Part shown: one piece after another, positions 1 through 11,330 of the stretch
Layout: the number at the start of each line of letters is the position of its first letter
Numbering within the stretch: position 1 is the stretch's first letter
DNA from: Psychromicrobium silvestre
GTDB lineage: Bacteria; Actinomycetota; Actinomycetes; Actinomycetales; Micrococcaceae
NCBI RefSeq assembly: GCF_013408295.1
Contig: NZ_JACBYQ010000001.1
Location: 620,001-684,000 of the forward strand
DNA: 64,000 nucleotides
Direction: 5' to 3'
Program-made: the position numbers and the translations under genes
Notes under the pieces: model-generated
The model's input: the letters and a program-made list of their open reading frames with translations, nothing else
Told to the model about the DNA's origin: nothing
The model's database searches: none

Positions 1-380
1 GCACCGGATACATGGATGGATACTGGTCCACCGCTGCCGCTGGCCATATCGAAGCGAACGAATCTGCCGCTCAAACGGCAATACGCGAAGCCAACGAAGA
101 GCTCGGCGTATTCATTACCCCTGAGCAATTAGTTCCGTTGACCGTGATGCACCGAACTCAAGGAAATGGTCATGCTATTGATGAGCGCGTCGACTTCTTT
201 TTCGTGTGTACTGCTTGGCGGGGCGAGCCTCAGATGATGGAGCCAGAAAAGGTCGCTGATCTTAGATGGTTCCCCCTCGACGACCTGCCGGCTGCCCTGG
301 TTCCTCACGAGCGATATGTTTTTGAGCGTCTAGAATCCGGGCTGACATCCATCACCGCTTATGGGTTTGCGACGAACTAG
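1..380 (+). CDS. NUDIX hydrolase, 3' part (5' end outside window)
   Basis: This is the C-terminal part of a NUDIX hydrolase, an enzyme family that hydrolyses nucleoside diphosphates linked to other groups using Mg2+. The NUDIX box is complete: G at the start of GHIEAN, then E, then REANEELGV, which fits GX5EX7REUXEEXGU. The reading frame stays open to the window edge, and the residues just before the first ATG (TGY before MDGYW) look like family sequence. The gene therefore starts upstream, and the ATG at 12 is internal. It converges on rpsT. The substrate cannot be told from the sequence. Confidence 0.85.
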   Translation, partial: TGYMDGYWSTAAAGHIEANESAAQTAIREANEELGVFITPEQLVPLTVMHRTQGNGHAIDERVDFFFVCTAWRGEPQMMEPEKVADLRWFPLDDLPAALVPHERYVFERLESGLTSITAYGFATN

Positions 381-544
381 CTTCGTCCGGCTTCGTCCGG
401 CTACGGTTCCGCGAGCGCACCACCTAAGCCACTAGGCTTAGCGTCGGATATTGGCCTTAACCGCATCGCGGTGCGCTGCCAGCGGGGGACGGGGACATTA
501 CTATCAGGTCGATGAGGCAGCAGTTTTCAAACTGACCCTATTGC

Positions 545-585
545 TTAAAAGACTGTTGGCCAGCCCCCATAAGGGACCAGCCAAC
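545..585 (-). terminator. Terminator downstream of rpsT
   Basis: GTTGGC at 555-560 pairs with GCCAAC at 580-585, with further CCC/GGG pairing inside. On the minus strand the hairpin is followed closely by CTTTT, as expected for an intrinsic terminator of rpsT, which ends at 602. Confidence 0.6.
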
Positions 586-601
586 AATTCTTGAGGATCA
601 A

Positions 602-865
602 TTAGCCTAGACGGCTGACCTTCTTGGAGATCGCAGACTTGCGGTTAGCAGCCTGATTGGCGTGGATAACGCCCTTGCTGGCTGCCTTGTCGAGCTTGCG
701 GCCAGCGGTGGCCAGGGCCGCGCTAGCGTTTTCCTTATCGCCCGACTCAATCGCTTCGTTGACGGCGCGAACGGCCGTCTTCAGCTCGGATCGGACAGCA
801 ACATTGCGCTGACGCGCCTTCTCGTTGGTGAGAATGCGCTTCTTCTGGGACTTGATATTAGCCAC
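602..865 (-). CDS. rpsT: 30S ribosomal protein S20
   Basis: S20 is a small basic protein that binds 16S rRNA early in 30S assembly. The 87-residue product starts at a GTG (ANIKSQKKR follows) preceded by an AGAGAG ribosome-binding site; a longer in-frame extension to 919 has no family resemblance. The typical C-terminal half, with [19 protein letters not shown], is intact. It is transcribed alone on the minus strand, and a terminator follows at 545-585. holA, which often lies near rpsT in relatives, is not seen here. Confidence 0.95.
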   Translation of the reverse strand: MANIKSQKKRILTNEKARQRNVAVRSELKTAVRAVNEAIESGDKENASAALATAGRKLDKAASKGVIHANQAANRKSAISKKVSRLG

Positions 866-1038
866 GTATGAACTCTCTGTATAAAACGGAATTGGTCTAG
901 AGGGCGTTGAACCAGCCATTGACAGCGGCGTGGGGATGCTCGATTATGGTGAACGTCCGGCTGGTCCGTCGTGCCCGCCGACCTGCGCGGACACACAGCA
1001 TCAGAGTTTAGCAGAGTATCGCTTCCCTTGCCGCAGCT

Positions 1039-1455
1039 TCACTGCCAGCCGTGTCGCTGTCTCAAGGCTTCTGCTACCTGCTCGAAACGATCGGCTATCA
1101 GCACTGTGCCCTCGCGGCGAATCTTTTCGCTCGCAATCCGCAGGATTCTATCCACCCTAACCTCGCTGGGCCGCCGTCGTTCATCCCAAGCGCCGGTTCC
1201 CACGTCAACGTAATCCCGATGCGTGCGTTCATCTACTTCGCTGCCGTGGACATGGTCCTTACTCGTCATCATGAGGCCTAGCAGCCACTCTCGGTCTCTG
1301 CCGATCAGGAGCACCGGGCGGTCTTTTCCTTGCGCGGGATCATCCTCGTACGGCACCCAGGTCCAGACAATCTCACCCGGATCCGGTTCACCATCCGGTT
1401 TCGGCGCATAACTGACTACGCCACGGCCCTGATAGTCCTCGGGAAAGTCACCCAC
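1039..1455 (-). CDS. PemK/MazF-family toxin-like protein
   Basis: The 138-residue product resembles the PemK/MazF endoribonuclease fold: a GEIVWTWVPYEDDP strand, then GKDRPVLLIGRD, the family signature around the first two strands, and a later DRILRI strand. Actinobacteria commonly carry such a gene next to lepA without a partner antitoxin, and no antitoxin ORF is visible here either, so toxin activity is not implied. The GTG start lies 6 nt after a TAAGCT -10-like hexamer (1462-1467), with no Shine-Dalgarno, so the mRNA may be leaderless. Confidence 0.75.
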   Translation of the reverse strand: MGDFPEDYQGRGVVSYAPKPDGEPDPGEIVWTWVPYEDDPAQGKDRPVLLIGRDREWLLGLMMTSKDHVHGSEVDERTHRDYVDVGTGAWDERRRPSEVRVDRILRIASEKIRREGTVLIADRFEQVAEALRQRHGWQ

Positions 1456-1522
1456 ATGGCTAGCTTATGGGAGAATTGAATTTGCTCCATTGAAGGGAGT
1501 GCCTCAACAGTAAGGAAGCTCT

Positions 1523-3376
1523 GTGTCACCCATGGCCCGCACCGCACCGGTGCCCGCCGCGACCGATCCGGCGATCATCAGGAATTTCTGCATCATCGCC
1601 CATATCGACCACGGGAAATCCACTCTCGCGGACCGGATGCTGCAACTGACCGGCGTCGTCGAGCAGCGCGATATGAAGGCCCAGTACCTGGACCGGATGG
1701 ACATCGAACGCGAACGCGGCATTACGATCAAATCGCAAGCCGTCCGACTTCCCTGGGAACTCGACGGCGAGAGCTATTGCCTGAACATGATCGATACCCC
1801 CGGGCACGTTGACTTCACCTACGAGGTATCTCGCTCACTGGCAGCCTGCGAAGGAGCCATCCTCCTGGTTGACGCCGCTCAGGGCATTGAGGCACAGACC
1901 CTGGCCAATCTGTACCTGGCGATGGAGAACAACCTCACCATTATTCCGGTGCTGAACAAGATCGATCTGCCGGCCGCTCAGCCGGAGAAGTATGCCGCCG
2001 AACTAGCCAATCTGATTGGCGGCGATCCGGAAGATGTTTTGCTGGTCTCCGGGAAGACCGGTGCCGGAGTAGAGGCTCTGCTGGATAAGATTGTTCGCGA
2101 CCTGCCCGCCCCGGTTGGCGATCCGAACGCCCCCGCCCGGGCCATGATTTTCGACTCGGTCTACGACACCTATCGCGGCGTGGTGACCTATGTTCGGGTG
2201 GTGGACGGCAGTCTTAGCCCGCGTGAGCGTATTCAGATGATGTCCACCCGGGCCAGCCATGAACTCCTCGAAATAGGAGTCAGCTCTCCTGAGCCAACTC
2301 CCTCGAAGGGCTTGGGCGTGGGTGAGGTCGGTTACTTGATCACCGGAGTGAAGGACGTCCGGCAGTCCAAGGTCGGCGATACCGTGACCAATCTGGCCAA
2401 ACCCGCCTTGGAGTCGTTGAGCGGCTACGCCGACGCCAAGCCCATGGTGTTCTCGGGGCTATACCCCTTGGATGGCACAGATTATCCGGTGCTCCGCGAT
2501 GCGCTGGAAAAACTGATGTTAAACGACGCCGCGCTCGTGTATGAACCCGAGACCTCTGCGGCCCTCGGTTTCGGCTTCCGCGTTGGCTTCCTGGGATTGC
2601 TGCACCTCGAAATCACTCGTGAGCGGCTGGAGCGCGAGTACAACCTCGATCTCATCTCTACCGCCCCCAATGTGGAGTACCAGGTAACGCTCGAGGACAA
2701 GAAAATCGTGCACGTCACCAACCCCAGCGAGTACCCCACGGGCAAAATCTCTGAGGTCCGGGAACCGATGGTGTCCGCCACGATTCTGGCTCCGAACGAG
2801 TTTGTTGGTTCCATTATGGAACTTTGCCAAGGGCGACGTGGTCAGATGCGCGGCATGGACTACCTCTCCGAGGATCGGGTAGAGCTGCGCTACTGGATTC
2901 CGTTGGCCGAGATCGTGTTCGACTTCTTCGACCTCCTGAAGTCCAAGACGCGCGGTTACGCCTCGCTGGACTGGAAGGCCGACGGCGAGCAGGTCGCCGA
3001 TCTAGTCAAGGTTGACATTCTGCTCCAGGGCGAACAGGTGGATGCTTTCAGCGCCATCACACACCGCGATAAGGCCTATGCCTATGGTGTGATGATGACG
3101 GGCAAGCTCCGCGAGCTCATCCCACGGCAGCAGTTCGAGGTGCCTATTCAGGCAGCCATCGGGGCACGGATTATTGCTCGAGAGAGTATCCGGGCCATCC
3201 GTAAGGACGTTCTTGCCAAGTGCTACGGCGGTGACATCACCCGTAAGCGCAAGCTTCTGGAAAAGCAGAAGGAAGGCAAGAAGCGGATGAAGATGGTTGG
3301 CCGGGTAGAGGTTCCCCAAGAGGCATTTATCGCTGCTCTAACCACCGACGAGTCCAAGGACAAGGCCAGGAAGTAA
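1523..3376 (+). CDS. lepA: Elongation factor 4 (LepA)
   Basis: LepA/EF4 is a ribosome-dependent GTPase that acts in translation or ribosome biogenesis. The 617-residue protein has the complete G domain: AHIDHGKST (P loop), RERGITI (switch I), DTPGHVD (G3) and NKIDLP (G4). The usual EF-G-like domains and the LepA-specific C-terminal domain follow, and the length is normal. The GTG at 1523 is favoured by AAGGAAG about 5 nt upstream; an ATG at 1532 is an alternative. hemW starts at the base after its stop codon, so the two are probably cotranscribed. Confidence 0.97.
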   Translation: MSPMARTAPVPAATDPAIIRNFCIIAHIDHGKSTLADRMLQLTGVVEQRDMKAQYLDRMDIERERGITIKSQAVRLPWELDGESYCLNMIDTPGHVDFTYEVSRSLAACEGAILLVDAAQGIEAQTLANLYLAMENNLTIIPVLNKIDLPAAQPEKYAAELANLIGGDPEDVLLVSGKTGAGVEALLDKIVRDLPAPVGDPNAPARAMIFDSVYDTYRGVVTYVRVVDGSLSPRERIQMMSTRASHELLEIGVSSPEPTPSKGLGVGEVGYLITGVKDVRQSKVGDTVTNLAKPALESLSGYADAKPMVFSGLYPLDGTDYPVLRDALEKLMLNDAALVYEPETSAALGFGFRVGFLGLLHLEITRERLEREYNLDLISTAPNVEYQVTLEDKKIVHVTNPSEYPTGKISEVREPMVSATILAPNEFVGSIMELCQGRRGQMRGMDYLSEDRVELRYWIPLAEIVFDFFDLLKSKTRGYASLDWKADGEQVADLVKVDILLQGEQVDAFSAITHRDKAYAYGVMMTGKLRELIPRQQFEVPIQAAIGARIIARESIRAIRKDVLAKCYGGDITRKRKLLEKQKEGKKRMKMVGRVEVPQEAFIAALTTDESKDKARK

Positions 3377-4606
3377 ATGCCAAGCGTCCTTCCTTTGGGT
3401 GATCCTGCGCCCGCGGATGGGCTGTTGCCTCCGCAGGTGCTGACCGACGTCGGTCACCGCAAGTTTGGCCTTTATGTACACATACCTTTCTGCGCCGTGC
3501 GCTGCGGCTATTGCGATTTCAATACCTACACTGCCGTTGAACTGGGCGGCGGAGCCTCGCAGGCGGCCTACGCCGGGACGGCTGTGCAGGAGATTGATTT
3601 CGCGGCCAAGGTTCTGCAAAAACTGCCGGAACGGAAGCTCAGCACGGTGTTCTTCGGCGGTGGCACCCCTACTTTGCTGCCCGCTGAGGACCTGGCAACC
3701 ATCCTGACTACCGCCGTCGAACGCTGGGGGATTGAGTCGGGAGCCGAGGTCACCACCGAAGCCAATCCGGATTCGGTGACCCCGCAAAGCCTGGAGAGAT
3801 TAGCTCAGGCGGGCTTCACCCGAGTCTCTTTCGGCATGCAGTCCGCAGTACCGAGCGTGCTCAAGGTACTTGATCGCACCCACCAGCCGGAGCGAGTTCC
3901 GCAAGCCGTCGCCTGGGCTAGGGAAGCCGGGCTAAAGGTCAGTATCGACCTGATCTATGGCACTCCCGGTGAGTCGATGGCGGACTGGCGTACCTCGGTC
4001 GAGGCCGCCCTGAACTACCAGCCGGATCATCTCTCCGCTTATGCACTCATTATCGAAGAGGGCACCAAACTTGCCGCTCAAATCCGTCGCGGCCAGGTGC
4101 CAATGATCGATGACGACGACCATGCCGAAAAGTACTTACTCGCCGAGGAACTGCTTACCGAAGGCGGCCTGAGTTGGTACGAAGTGAGCAACTGGGCACG
4201 CACCCCGGAAGATGCCTGCCAGCACAATCTCGCCTATTGGCGTGGAGACGACTGGTGGGGAATCGGTCCCGGTGCGCACTCCCATGCTGGGGGAGTGCGT
4301 TGGTGGAATGTAAAGCATCCGCTGGCTTACTCTCAGCGATTGCAGGGCGGGGTTTCCCCGGCTGCAGGCAGGGAAACCCTGGATCCAGCTACCCGTGAAG
4401 TGGAACGGGTAATGCTCGGTGCACGTTTAGCGGAGGGCTTGGAGATTGCATCGCTATCGGCCAGCGGGAAAAAGAGCGTTGCTTCGCTGATCGCGCGGGA
4501 ACTCATCGATCCCGCCGCGGCTTTCCGGGGGCGCTTGGTACTCACCCTCTCCGGACGGCTCTTAGCGGATGGTGTGGTTCGCGAATTGCTAGCGGATCAG
4601 GCGTAG
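3377..4606 (+). CDS. hemW: Radical SAM heme chaperone HemW
   Basis: HemW is a radical SAM protein that handles heme transfer; it was long annotated as oxygen-independent coproporphyrinogen III oxidase. The [4Fe-4S] cluster motif CX3CX2C is present as C39, C43 and C46 in PFCAVRCGYCDF. It lacks the extended N-terminal segment of true HemN. The radical SAM barrel is followed by the HemW C-terminal region, including GPGAHSH. The ATG directly abuts the lepA stop codon. Its last 18 nt overlap the convergent DUF4870 gene. Confidence 0.93.
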   Translation: MPSVLPLGDPAPADGLLPPQVLTDVGHRKFGLYVHIPFCAVRCGYCDFNTYTAVELGGGASQAAYAGTAVQEIDFAAKVLQKLPERKLSTVFFGGGTPTLLPAEDLATILTTAVERWGIESGAEVTTEANPDSVTPQSLERLAQAGFTRVSFGMQSAVPSVLKVLDRTHQPERVPQAVAWAREAGLKVSIDLIYGTPGESMADWRTSVEAALNYQPDHLSAYALIIEEGTKLAAQIRRGQVPMIDDDDHAEKYLLAEELLTEGGLSWYEVSNWARTPEDACQHNLAYWRGDDWWGIGPGAHSHAGGVRWWNVKHPLAYSQRLQGGVSPAAGRETLDPATREVERVMLGARLAEGLEIASLSASGKKSVASLIARELIDPAAAFRGRLVLTLSGRLLADGVVRELLADQA

Positions 4607-5032
4607 GTTCAGCGGATAGCGGAATGGGTTACCCTTATTGACCTGGACCGCTGCAATGACCGAATAGACGGTGAGGAAAACCCAGATCACCACGGCTAGA
4701 ATCGCGAAAATACTGCCGAAACCAGGTACTACAAGCGCCAAGACGTTTGCCACCAGAGCCAAAATCGTCGGCGGCAGGGTGAAGTTGAGCGCCTCTTTCG
4801 ACTCCTGTGCGGTAAAAGGTCCACGATCCTTGAAAATCAAATAAATCAGCAAGGCCGGGATGCAACCGAGGATGCCACCGCAGTGCGCTAAGAAAGCGAA
4901 CTGCTTGTCTTCTGCTGCTGTCAGTGGCTGAGCTTGGGCGGATGCTGCTTGGAATTGCTGGGTGTGACGCTCCGGATGCCGTGAGCGGTCTTCACCGGGA
5001 AAACTCACTATCCTGTCCTCGCTCAATATCAT
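4589..5032 (-). CDS. DUF4870 domain membrane protein
   Basis: A 147-residue membrane protein of the DUF4870 family. A hydrophilic, Gln-rich N-terminus (1-45) is followed by the family core LAHCGGILGCIPALLIYLIFKDRGPF, with ESKEALNF between membrane segments. Three hydrophobic helices are apparent at roughly 48-68, 85-105 and 110-130. No function is established for the family. It overlaps the 3' end of hemW by 18 nt in convergent orientation. Confidence 0.85.
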   Translation of the reverse strand: MILSEDRIVSFPGEDRSRHPERHTQQFQAASAQAQPLTAAEDKQFAFLAHCGGILGCIPALLIYLIFKDRGPFTAQESKEALNFTLPPTILALVANVLALVVPGFGSIFAILAVVIWVFLTVYSVIAAVQVNKGNPFRYPLNLRLIR

Positions 5033-5063
5033 CTGGTTTTGCTGGTCTACGGTGATCTTCTCT

Positions 5064-5951
5064 TCAGGATACGTCAGCGGTGAGGAAATCTATGACTTCT
5101 TCGATCCGTGCCAACAGACTGGGTTCCAGATCGGCGTAACTGTTCACCCGAGATAGCAGTCGCTTCCAGCCTTGAGCAATATCCGCCTGCTCGGCGTGTG
5201 GCCAACCAAAGGACTGCAAAATCCCGACTTTCCACTCAATATTGCGCGGAATCACCGGCCAAGCCTCAATACCCAACACCTTCGGCTTGATCACTTGCCA
5301 GACGTCAACGTAGGGGTGGCCCACGATGAGTACATTCCCGGTGGCTCCGGATACGGCCATCGCCTGCTCGGCGAGTCGCGATTCCTTGGAATTGGGCACC
5401 AAGTGGTCAACCAGAACACCCAGCCGTCGTTCCGGACCGGGCTGAAAATCCCTAATAGCACCGGGGAGGTCGTCGATTCCGCCCAGTGGCTCAACCACGA
5501 TGCCTTCCAGTCGCAGGTCGTCACCCCAAACCTTCTCGACCAGTTCGGCGTCGTGCTTGCCTTCGACCCAGATCCGGCTTGCTCGCGCCACACGCGCTCG
5601 GGCGCCGGTTACCTTGACCGAGCCCGACGCCGTCCGGCCAGTTGCACTAACGGCTTGCCTTTGCGGGGCCACCACTTCAACCGGCGAGCCATCCACCAGG
5701 AAACCAAAACCGAGTTGGAAGGATTTGGTCTTTCCGCGCCGATCCTCAAGCACCATAATGTGCATTCCCCCGGACTTCTCGGTGCGCAGCACCGCGCCAA
5801 CCCAGCCGGATTGAACATCTTCGAAAACCGCACCACGCTCGGCGGCGACCTGGGGCAATGCGGTACGACTCGGGCGCGCTAGCTCTTGGGCCGGGCCCCA
5901 GGAACCATAATCGAAGGAGGAAGATGAAGTCACCTGATAAGTCTGACCCAC
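5064..5951 (-). CDS. DUF3097 protein, TOPRIM-like segment
   Basis: A 295-residue protein of the actinobacterial family DUF3097, which often sits beside hrcA. The N-terminal part is strand-rich. The middle carries RIWVEGKHDAELVEKVWG and later RRLGVLVDHLVPNSKESRLA. The first resembles the conserved glutamate strand of TOPRIM nucleotidyl-transfer domains and the second an acidic strand, but a clean DxD is missing, so this is only a suggestion. The GTG at 5951 is the longest start; GTG 5933 (VTSSSSFDYG) is also possible. It is transcribed divergently from hrcA. Confidence 0.75.
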   Translation of the reverse strand: MGQTYQVTSSSSFDYGSWGPAQELARPSRTALPQVAAERGAVFEDVQSGWVGAVLRTEKSGGMHIMVLEDRRGKTKSFQLGFGFLVDGSPVEVVAPQRQAVSATGRTASGSVKVTGARARVARASRIWVEGKHDAELVEKVWGDDLRLEGIVVEPLGGIDDLPGAIRDFQPGPERRLGVLVDHLVPNSKESRLAEQAMAVSGATGNVLIVGHPYVDVWQVIKPKVLGIEAWPVIPRNIEWKVGILQSFGWPHAEQADIAQGWKRLLSRVNSYADLEPSLLARIEEVIDFLTADVS

Positions 5952-6014
5952 CGGGCGCTTCGCTAGGGGCTGACACGCTTGTCAAATGAATCACGGCTCG
6001 CGAAAGTATTAGAC

Positions 6015-6041
6015 TTAGCACTTGAAGCAGGTGAGTGCTAG
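6015..6041 (+). promoter_or_regulatory. CIRCE operator of hrcA-dnaJ
   Basis: TTAGCACTT (6015-6023), a 9-nt spacer and GAGTGCTAG (6033-6041) match the HrcA operator consensus TTAGCACTC-N9-GAGTGCTAA with one change in each arm. It lies 41 bp before the hrcA start codon, so HrcA very probably represses its own operon until heat stress. Confidence 0.9.
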
Positions 6042-6081
6042 GTCAACTGCGGTTTGGTACGTTGAGGCGAAGAGGTGAGGG

Positions 6082-8267
<2,186 letters not shown>

Positions 8268-8293
8268 AAGCTACTAGGCGCTAAGCTCTCAAG

Positions 8294-9040
8294 GTGACGA
8301 ATCCGATCTTTTTCATCGACCCCGACGAGGTCCCCGAAGCTGCCGAAACCAGCCAAGAGCTGGAGCTCGGCGGCACCGAGGGACATCACGCGGCGACGGT
8401 TAAGCGGATTTCTGCCGGTGAGTTAGTGGATCTAGTCGATGGAAAAGGCCTGAGACTGGGCTGTACAGTGCTTTCTGCTACTCAGGGAGTGCTGCGGGTG
8501 CGGATTGATCAGCGGGTTCTGGAAGCCGCCCCTAAGCCGAGGTTGGTCCTTGTCCAGGCTCTAGCTAAGGACGGCCGAGACGAGCTAGCGATTGAAACCG
8601 CGACTGAGCTTGGCGTGGACGCCATCATCCCTTGGCAAGCCGACCGGTCGATCGTGAGGTGGAAAGCCGAACGGCTGCCAAAGTCCCTGGCGAAATGGCA
8701 GAAAACCGTTCAGGCGGCTGCTAAGCAAGCCCGGCGAGCCTGGATTCCCGAAGTCTTAGACCCGGTGGACAGCTCTAAGCTAGCGAAACTGGGAAGCACT
8801 GCGGCTTTAGTGGTTCTGCACGAACAGGCTTCCACCACTACCGCCGAACTGGCTGGGTTGGATCAGGCCGAGGAGCTTTTACTGATCGTGGGCCCGGAGG
8901 GCGGGATCAGCGAGCGGGAACTCGGGCTATTCCAGGAGGCCGGGGGCCATCAGCTAAGGCTTGGCCCACACGTGCTGCGTTCCTCAACCGCCGGGCCGGC
9001 CGCCGTCGCCCTGCTCAGCGTAAAGCTAGGTCGCTGGTAA
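8294..9040 (+). CDS. rsmE: 16S rRNA (uracil-1498-N3)-methyltransferase
   Basis: RsmE methylates U1498 of 16S rRNA with S-adenosylmethionine. The 248-residue protein ends in a SPOUT-fold, with the knot signature IVGPEGGISERE and LRLGPHVLRSSTAGPAA near the C-terminus; the N-terminal part is PUA-like. The GTG at 8294 directly follows AAG, so the ribosome-binding site is poor. It lies 26 nt after dnaJ, a common actinobacterial arrangement, and converges on the GerMN lipoprotein gene. Confidence 0.94.
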   Translation: MTNPIFFIDPDEVPEAAETSQELELGGTEGHHAATVKRISAGELVDLVDGKGLRLGCTVLSATQGVLRVRIDQRVLEAAPKPRLVLVQALAKDGRDELAIETATELGVDAIIPWQADRSIVRWKAERLPKSLAKWQKTVQAAAKQARRAWIPEVLDPVDSSKLAKLGSTAALVVLHEQASTTTAELAGLDQAEELLLIVGPEGGISERELGLFQEAGGHQLRLGPHVLRSSTAGPAAVALLSVKLGRW

Positions 9041-9084
9041 AGCAGCTTCCGCGGAGCTCACTTCCTGCTGGTTATTTTTGGCGG

Positions 9085-10218
9085 TTATTTCACTGTGAAG
9101 GACTTGCTGTCCATATTCAACCGCACGCTCGGCTGTCTCGGATCAACACTGTAAACCAGCAGATCGTACTGGCCAGGTGGGGGATTGATACTAAAGGCAA
9201 AGCTCCGGTTTGGATCCTCGGTGAGCACCGGAGTAGTGCCGCTTTGATAATCAGCCTTACCTCCGGCAGGGTCCACTCTGACCACGGTCCATTTGACGGT
9301 AGTGGCCCCAACCGGACCCACCCCGGTAACGTCGATCGGACCGTTTTGCACCGTGGTGCCCTGCTGCGGGTAGATGATCCAAATAGGCGCCTGAACCGAA
9401 GCATCTCGGCTTAGAGTGCGATCCAATTTCACTTGATCGAAAGCCATGAAGTCGGTGTGTCCATCCACCAGAATGGATACCTGGACCGACTGGTTCGAGC
9501 TGATCAACCCGGCATTCGCTGCCGCCCCGGTGGCGGTATAGACCAGCTCTTGTACGGCCAGCTGCGCGGTGGGGTTGTCGATCCGCTGATTGAAGGCATC
9601 TGCGGAGATATCCACGGTGATGACGTTATTGGCGGAGATCGACGCCGCAATTTTGGATGCCTTGGACCAGGGCGTTGAGTAGTCCGGATCCAGTGGTTTA
9701 CCGCTGGTCATTAACTGCAGTGCGGCCTGGATGGGATCGGCACCGGCCTCAAGTGGCAGGAACTCCCGGTAGAGCGCGGACTTATCATTACTGTGACCCA
9801 GCCAGTAGACCGGTACCTCGGCACTTGACTCTGCGGTTTCCAAGGAGCTGACCCCAGCAGTACCAACATCCGCTGAGGCATTGGTGGGCACATTTGTTGC
9901 CGAACCCAAGCTCGAGGCTTGACCACAGGCAGCGAGGAACAGCACACAGACAAGGGCAGCCAAAAGGCTCACCACCGTTGTTCTAGTGTTCGTTCTCCTG
10001 CTAATGCGTCGAATTGTTCGGCCTCTGCTTTCTCTGATCGGATTCGTCCCCCGCAGGGCACGTCCTCCAGCTTTACACAGGGGCAAAGCTGGAATCTGCC
10101 ACTTTCTGGCCTGCACAGTAAATGCAACCAGATCGCAATAGTTCTGAGACCGAGGTGAGACCAAGGCAGCAGGTTCTCTGAAGTTCGCGGCGAGCAGCGG
10201 AATACCTTCCGCGAACAC
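9085..10218 (-). CDS. GerMN-domain lipoprotein
   Basis: A secreted lipoprotein: a basic and hydrophobic segment (TVVSLLAALVCVLFLAACGQ) ends in a lipobox cysteine near residue 98 of the longest reading. A GerMN domain (PVYWLGHSNDKSALYREF, then LQLMTSGKP) and a C-terminal Ig-like Gmad2-type domain (PIWIIYPQQGTTVQNGPIDVTG) follow. In non-spore-forming actinobacteria such proteins are envelope proteins of unknown role. The start is unclear: the longest frame begins at 10218 and has about 80 residues before the signal peptide; the true start is probably a GTG downstream. Confidence 0.75.
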   Translation of the reverse strand: MFAEGIPLLAANFREPAALVSPRSQNYCDLVAFTVQARKWQIPALPLCKAGGRALRGTNPIRESRGRTIRRISRRTNTRTTVVSLLAALVCVLFLAACGQASSLGSATNVPTNASADVGTAGVSSLETAESSAEVPVYWLGHSNDKSALYREFLPLEAGADPIQAALQLMTSGKPLDPDYSTPWSKASKIAASISANNVITVDISADAFNQRIDNPTAQLAVQELVYTATGAAANAGLISSNQSVQVSILVDGHTDFMAFDQVKLDRTLSRDASVQAPIWIIYPQQGTTVQNGPIDVTGVGPVGATTVKWTVVRVDPAGGKADYQSGTTPVLTEDPNRSFAFSINPPPGQYDLLVYSVDPRQPSVRLNMDSKSFTVK

Positions 10219-10262
10219 AAGTTAAGATAGTAAAAGCATTTCAGAAGAAATTCCGGACTCTC

Positions 10263-11330
10263 ATGAAAGTGAGCTCAGGCCCTCAGGCCGCTGCTATGAC
10301 TGATTCAACCGCAAGCTTGACGCCGAGCGACTTCCCACGCACCGTGGCAGGGGTCCGCACCGAATCCATCACCTTCGATAGCACTGAGCAGATGGTCGCC
10401 TCCCTGGGCGGTCAGGACCAGGCCTTGCGGGCCATCGAAAGGCACTTTCCGGGAATCGATTTTCACGCCCGCGGCAATGAGCTTTCCATCTCCGGACCAG
10501 AAGCCGAGGTTCCTAGGATCGTCCGGCTGTTTGCGGAGATCAGGGCGCTAGTGTTGCGGCAGAGCGTGATCACCCCGCAGGTCATTGAGCAATTGGTAAG
10601 CATGCTGGCCACCCAGAGTAATCCGGTGGATGTGCTCACCCACAACATCCTGACTAGCCGCGGCCGCACAATTAGACCGAAGACGCTCAATCAGAAGAGT
10701 TACGTGGATGCCATCGACGCCCACACCATCGTCTTCGGCATTGGCCCGGCAGGCACCGGCAAGACCTATTTGGCGATGGCCAAAGCGGTGCAAGCACTTC
10801 AGCAGAAAGAAGTTAGTCGGATCATCTTGACCAGGCCGGCGGTGGAAGCCGGAGAGAGGCTGGGCTTCCTGCCGGGCACTTTGAGTGACAAAATCGATCC
10901 CTATTTGCGCCCGCTCTACGATGCCCTGCACGACATGATCGATCCGGAGACCATTCCCCGGTTGATGGCTGCGGGCACCATCGAGGTGGCGCCGCTAGCC
11001 TATATGCGCGGCCGCACCCTCAACGACGCCTTCATCATCCTGGACGAAGCGCAGAACACCACTGCGGAACAGATGAAGATGTTCCTGACCAGGCTTGGTT
11101 TCGGCTCGAAAATGGTCGTTACCGGCGATGTCACCCAAGTGGACCTACCCGGCGGGGTGCGCTCCGGCTTACGGGTAGTGGAAGGTATTTTGCACCAGAT
11201 CGAAGGCATCGCCTTTTCGAACCTGGAAGCGGCCGACGTCGTGAGGCACCGTTTGGTGGGCGATATTGTCACCGCCTATGCCAACTGGGCGGAAAAGAAT
11301 CAAGAGAACGAGAGAGCGCGGCAGCGATGA
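10263..11330 (+). CDS. phoH: PhoH-family ATPase
   Basis: A PhoH-like P-loop ATPase of 355 residues, often linked to RNA metabolism together with YbeY. Walker A is GPAGTGKTYLA (about 160-170), Walker B is FIILDEAQN, and VVTGDVTQVDLP is the following conserved segment. The N-terminal 130 residues form the usual accessory region. The ATG at 10263 is used; ATG 10296 is an alternative. It overlaps ybeY by 4 nt (ATGA) and heads the phoH-ybeY-CBS-era operon. Confidence 0.93.
   Translation: MKVSSGPQAAAMTDSTASLTPSDFPRTVAGVRTESITFDSTEQMVASLGGQDQALRAIERHFPGIDFHARGNELSISGPEAEVPRIVRLFAEIRALVLRQSVITPQVIEQLVSMLATQSNPVDVLTHNILTSRGRTIRPKTLNQKSYVDAIDAHTIVFGIGPAGTGKTYLAMAKAVQALQQKEVSRIILTRPAVEAGERLGFLPGTLSDKIDPYLRPLYDALHDMIDPETIPRLMAAGTIEVAPLAYMRGRTLNDAFIILDEAQNTTAEQMKMFLTRLGFGSKMVVTGDVTQVDLPGGVRSGLRVVEGILHQIEGIAFSNLEAADVVRHRLVGDIVTAYANWAEKNQENERARQR

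Noticed and set aside
381-545. Possible REP- or IS-derived sequence between the NUDIX gene and rpsT (tandem CTTCGTCCGG at 381-400, GGGGACGGGGACATTA at 485-500, CAGTTT-TC-AAACTG at 521-534)
   Set aside because: Only single short motifs; no second copy in the window, no transposase, and no structure strong enough to call an element.
5172-5882. Plus-strand ORF (236 codons) opposite the DUF3097 gene
   Set aside because: No ribosome-binding site or family features; explained as the complement of DUF3097.
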